From Pseudomonadota bacterium (GTDB lineage Bacteria; Pseudomonadota; Gammaproteobacteria; Burkholderiales; Burkholderiaceae_D): 8,538 nucleotides of DNA. Positions 6,341 through 8,538 of this stretch are shown piece by piece (within the stretch, counting starts at the first letter, position 1; the number at the start of each line of letters is the position of its first letter). Location: the NCBI GenBank assembly GCA_023449275.1, contig JAEXJM010000022.1, forward strand, positions 1-8,538. Direction: 5' to 3'. Under the pieces are notes generated by a model. The model was not told the origin of the DNA and did not search any database. It saw only the letters and a list, made by a program, of their open reading frames with translations. Position numbers and translations under genes: made by a program.

Positions 6341-6369
6341 TTGGTAACACTCGAAAATTCGGTTAAACT
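6341..6369 (+). promoter_or_regulatory. Probable sigma70 promoter of miaB
   Basis: TTGGTA (6341-6346) and TAAACT (6364-6369) each match four of six consensus bases and are separated by exactly 17 bp. Transcription would begin near 6376, about 42 nt before the miaB ATG. A long A/T-rich stretch lies between and before the boxes. This is a pattern-based call without experimental support. Confidence 0.5.
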
Positions 6370-6388
6370 GGCGGATTCATTGAGAAAT

Positions 6389-6402
6389 CCGTCAAACGAC
6401 GG
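6389..6402 (+). repeat. Small hairpin in the miaB leader
   Basis: CCGTC-AAAC-GACGG forms a perfect 5-bp stem with a 4-nt loop, ending 15 nt before the miaB ATG. The leader lacks a recognisable Shine-Dalgarno sequence, so this stem may shape ribosome entry, but that is only a suggestion. Confidence 0.35.
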
Positions 6403-6417
6403 CCACTTTGTCACACC

Positions 6418-7761
6418 ATGCAAAAAAAAGTATTCATCAAAACATTCGGCTGCCAGATGAACGAGTACGACTCGGGCAAAATGGCCGACCTTCTGGAAGC
6501 CACCGACGGCTATGCCCGAACTGACAAGGCCGAAGAAGCCGACCTGATCCTGCTGAACACCTGTTCCGTGCGGGAAAAGGCGCAGGAAAAAGTGTTTTCC
6601 GACCTCGGCCGTTTCAAACGCCTGCGCCAGCACAAGTCCGGCCTGATCATCGGCGTTTCCGGATGCGTCGCCTCGCAGGAAGGGGAAGCGCTCGTCAAAC
6701 GCGCCCCGTACGTCAATATCGTTTTCGGCCCGCAAACCCTGCACCGCCTGCCGAACATGATCCACGCATTCGAAAAAACCGGCGAAGCGCAAATCGACGT
6801 CAGCTTCCCCGAAATCGAGAAATTCGACCATCTGCCGCCTGCGCGTGTGGACATGCCGACCGCCTACGTTTCCATCATGGAAGGATGCAGCAAATTCTGC
6901 AGCTATTGCATCGTCCCGTACACCCGTGGTGCGGAAGTCTCGCGCCCGCTGGAAGACGTGCTCGTCGAAGTCGCCGGACTTGCCGAACAGGGTGTAAAAG
7001 AAATCACCCTCCTCGGCCAGAACGTCAACGCATACCGTGGCGCCATGGATGGCGGTGACATCGCCGACTTCGCCCTGCTGATCGAAACCGTCGCCGAAAT
7101 CCCGGGCATCGAACGTATCCGCTTCGTCACCAGCCACCCCAAGGAATTCACGCAACGTCTGATTGACGTTTACGAGCGCGTGCCCCAGCTCGTCAGCCAC
7201 CTCTACCTGCCTGCCCAGCACGGTTCCGACCGCATACTGGCCGCCATGAAACGCGGCTACACAGCACTCGAATACAAATCCATCATCCGGCGGCTGAAAG
7301 CCATCCGGCCCGACCTGCTCGTTTCCAGCGATTTCATCGTCGGCTTCCCCGGCGAAACGGATGCCGACTTCGACGCCATGATGAAACTGATCGACGATAT
7401 CGATTTCGACAACAGCTTCAGCTTCCTGTACAGCCCGCGCCCCGGCACCCCTGCCGCCACCCTGCCGATGGACATCCCGCTGGACGTACGCAAAAAACGC
7501 CTGCAACGCCTGCAATCCCGGATCGAGGAACAGACCCGTGCGCATAACCGCGCCATGCTCGGAAAAACCGAGCGCGTCCTGATCGAGGGCCTGTCCCAGC
7601 GCAACCCCGGCCAGATACAGGGACGCACGGAAAACAACCGTGTCGTCCATATTCCCGGAGGGGACGATCCGGCAAAATGGATCGGGAAAATGGTGGACGT
7701 CGACATTACCGAAGCGCTCAACTTCGCCTTGCGCGGGAAATTGGCCGAACCCGGAAAATAA
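6418..7761 (+). CDS. miaB: tRNA-2-methylthio-N6-dimethylallyladenosine synthase MiaB
   Basis: MiaB is a cytoplasmic radical-SAM enzyme that adds a methylthio group to i6A at position 37 of tRNAs reading codons that begin with U, giving ms2i6A. The 447-residue protein has the three-domain family layout. The N-terminal UPF0004 domain carries the auxiliary [4Fe-4S] ligands C12 (in FGCQMNEYDS), C49 (NTCSVREKA) and C83 (SGCVASQEG). The radical-SAM core has the CxxxCxxC ligands C157, C161 and C164 (GCSKFCSYCIVPYTRG). A C-terminal TRAM domain for tRNA binding spans about 382-445. NTCSVREKA and the full motif set favour MiaB over the related RimO and MtaB. No clear Shine-Dalgarno precedes the ATG, but MQKKVFIKTFGCQMN is the usual MiaB N-terminus. 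It is divergent from pstS and followed 86 bp later by a phoH-like gene, a gene order conserved in proteobacteria. Confidence 0.97.
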   Translation: MQKKVFIKTFGCQMNEYDSGKMADLLEATDGYARTDKAEEADLILLNTCSVREKAQEKVFSDLGRFKRLRQHKSGLIIGVSGCVASQEGEALVKRAPYVNIVFGPQTLHRLPNMIHAFEKTGEAQIDVSFPEIEKFDHLPPARVDMPTAYVSIMEGCSKFCSYCIVPYTRGAEVSRPLEDVLVEVAGLAEQGVKEITLLGQNVNAYRGAMDGGDIADFALLIETVAEIPGIERIRFVTSHPKEFTQRLIDVYERVPQLVSHLYLPAQHGSDRILAAMKRGYTALEYKSIIRRLKAIRPDLLVSSDFIVGFPGETDADFDAMMKLIDDIDFDNSFSFLYSPRPGTPAATLPMDIPLDVRKKRLQRLQSRIEEQTRAHNRAMLGKTERVLIEGLSQRNPGQIQGRTENNRVVHIPGGDDPAKWIGKMVDVDITEALNFALRGKLAEPGK

Positions 7762-7783
7762 GCCTTTTTCATCGAGAAAAGGC
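7762..7783 (+). repeat. Hairpin directly after the miaB stop codon
   Basis: GCCTTTT and AAAAGGC form a 7-bp stem starting at the base after the miaB stop. It is followed by an A-rich, not T-rich, stretch, so it is unlikely to terminate plus-strand transcription. It may only protect the miaB 3' end; read-through to the phoH-like gene is expected. Confidence 0.35.
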
Positions 7784-7806
7784 AAAACAAAACAGGATTG
7801 CGGGCT

Positions 7807-7812
7807 TACAAT
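7807..7812 (+). promoter_or_regulatory. Possible -10 element before the phoH-like gene
   Basis: TACAAT matches five of six bases of TATAAT and lies 35 bp before the GTG start. The hexamer 17 bp upstream (AAAACA) is a poor -35 match, so this is at best a weak secondary promoter inside the miaB operon. Confidence 0.25.
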
Positions 7813-7847
7813 AAACCCTATCCTTCACGTCAACAAACGGAGCGACT

Positions 7848-8538
7848 GTGAAAAGAAAAAACAAAGACAACCCGGACATCCTCTATTACACGCCGGAACC
7901 GGTCGACAACACCCGTCTGTCGAACCTGTGCGGCGCGCTGGACGAAAACCTGCGCCAGATTTCGGCCGCACTCGATATCGAAATCGTCCGTCGTGGCGGC
8001 AATTTCATCATCAATGGAAAGAACGCCTCTCTGGGACTGCAAGTCATCGAAGACTTTTACGCCGTTGCCGACAAACCCGTATCGGTCAACGACATCCAGC
8101 TGGCGCTTGTCGAACAGCGCGCGATCAACAAGAACCTTGCCGCAGGTGTCCCTGCCGCCGTACTGGTCGAATCCGAAATGACCAATCCGGTGCTGAAAAC
8201 GCGCCGCAGCGACTTGCGCGGCCGCACGCCCCGTCAGGTCGATTACCTGAAATCCATCCTCGAACACGACATCACCTTCGGCATCGGCCCGGCCGGTACC
8301 GGCAAAACCTATCTGGCCGTGGCCTGTGCCGTCGACGCGATGGAACGCGATGCCGTCCAGCGCATCATCCTGACCCGTCCGGCCGTGGAAGCAGGCGAAC
8401 GCCTCGGCTTTCTGCCCGGTGACCTCGCCCAGAAAGTCGACCCCTACCTGCGCCCGCTCTACGATGCCCTGTATGACCTGCTCGGCTTCGAACGCGTCCA
8501 GAAACTGTTCGAAAAACAGGCCATCGAAATCGCCCCGC
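7848..8538 (+). CDS. ybeZ: PhoH-like ATPase (YbeZ family), N-terminal part, truncated by window edge
   Basis: This is a PhoH-family P-loop ATPase of the YbeZ type, which acts with the rRNA endonuclease YbeY, usually encoded just downstream; a role in RNA or ribosome metabolism is known in outline only. I translated 230 codons from a GTG at 7848 to the right edge. A KH-like N-terminal region (about 25-110: LCGALDENLRQI, RRGGNFIINGK) precedes the PhoH domain. That domain shows TPRQVDYL (127-134), Walker A GPAGTGKT (147-154) and the family hallmark LTRPAVEAGERLGFLPGDL (175-193), then KVDPYLRPLYDAL. Walker B and the C-terminus lie beyond the window. GTG is chosen because GGAG stands 5 nt upstream and the next in-frame Met (residue 111) is inside the conserved region. 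Despite the name, YbeZ is not known to belong to the Pho regulon; its place next to pst may be chance. Confidence 0.93.
   Translation, partial: MKRKNKDNPDILYYTPEPVDNTRLSNLCGALDENLRQISAALDIEIVRRGGNFIINGKNASLGLQVIEDFYAVADKPVSVNDIQLALVEQRAINKNLAAGVPAAVLVESEMTNPVLKTRRSDLRGRTPRQVDYLKSILEHDITFGIGPAGTGKTYLAVACAVDAMERDAVQRIILTRPAVEAGERLGFLPGDLAQKVDPYLRPLYDALYDLLGFERVQKLFEKQAIEIAP

Larger units (their letters stand above)
6067..6417. other. Divergent pstS/miaB intergenic control region, no gene
   Basis: These 351 bp separate the two divergent units. From the pstS side they hold the pstS ribosome site, a -10 element, a Pho box, the palindrome ATTCCGGAAT (6149-6158), three TGTCA copies 16 bp apart (6162, 6178, 6194), a GC-rich inverted repeat (6216-6232), a 10-bp palindrome (6326-6335), the miaB promoter (6341-6369) and a small hairpin before miaB (6389-6402). 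Open frames in this stretch are short, have unusual composition and lack ribosome sites, so I see no gene. Confidence 0.75.

Noticed and set aside
6157..6366. A 69-codon plus-strand frame in the pstS/miaB intergenic region
   Set aside because: It has no ribosome site and no recognisable similarity, its composition is Pro/Ser-rich, and it overlaps the proposed miaB promoter.
6286..7785. A 499-codon open frame on the minus strand covering all of miaB
   Set aside because: It is antisense to a clear MiaB with all cluster ligands intact. Its translation is rich in Gly, Asp, Val and Phe as expected from the complement of the miaB codon pattern, shows no recognisable domain, and has no convincing ribosome site. 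It is a codon-bias shadow.
7640..8422. A 260-codon plus-strand frame running from the end of miaB into the phoH-like gene
   Set aside because: It is out of frame with both real genes. Its late part is Arg/Pro/His-rich, as expected of a shifted reading of the phoH-like gene.

Overview
The window carries almost all of a chromosomal phosphate-acquisition (Pho/Pst) locus on the minus strand, and diverging from it on the plus strand the start of the conserved miaB-ybeZ (phoH-like) operon. DNA is moderately GC-rich throughout, base composition looks uniform, and I see no insertion sequence, tRNA, rRNA, CRISPR array or phage gene. Protein style (PhoR without a large periplasmic domain, MiaB beginning MQKKVFIKTFGCQMNEYDS, a PhoH-like protein directly after miaB, gene order pstSCAB-phoU-phoB-phoR) suggests a betaproteobacterium of the Burkholderiales, perhaps Oxalobacteraceae. 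That placement is inference from recognition, not from a search.

Minus strand, in transcription order (right to left): pstS (periplasmic phosphate-binding protein, 6066-5032), pstC and pstA (the two permease subunits, 4910-3879 and 3877-3017), pstB (ATPase, 2988-2116), phoU (2059 or 2104 to 1355), phoB (response regulator, 1251-550) and phoR (sensor kinase, 553 to beyond the left edge; the N-terminal 184 residues are present). Gaps are short or absent within pstC-pstA, pstA-pstB, pstB-phoU and phoB-phoR. Two larger gaps stand out: 121 bp between pstS and pstC, holding two tandem hairpins, and 103 bp between phoU and phoB.

A well-placed Pho box (6121-6138) lies 10 bp before a -10 element upstream of pstS. 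The locus therefore appears to be a self-regulated circuit. PstSCAB imports phosphate and, with PhoU, signals phosphate sufficiency to PhoR. PhoR phosphorylates PhoB when phosphate is scarce, and PhoB then activates pstS and, by read-through, the rest of the cluster.

Plus strand: a 351-bp divergent intergenic region (6067-6417) contains the pstS control elements, several palindromes and a plausible sigma70 promoter for miaB. miaB (6418-7761) encodes the tRNA ms2i6A methylthiotransferase. After 86 bp, a ybeZ/phoH-like ATPase gene begins with GTG at 7848 and runs off the right edge.

I do not see an undescribed system here. The most interesting material is regulatory: the pstS promoter, the pstS-pstC tandem hairpins, the phased TGTCA repeats and palindromes in the divergent region, and repeated AGG-ATG-NNN-ATG translation starts.
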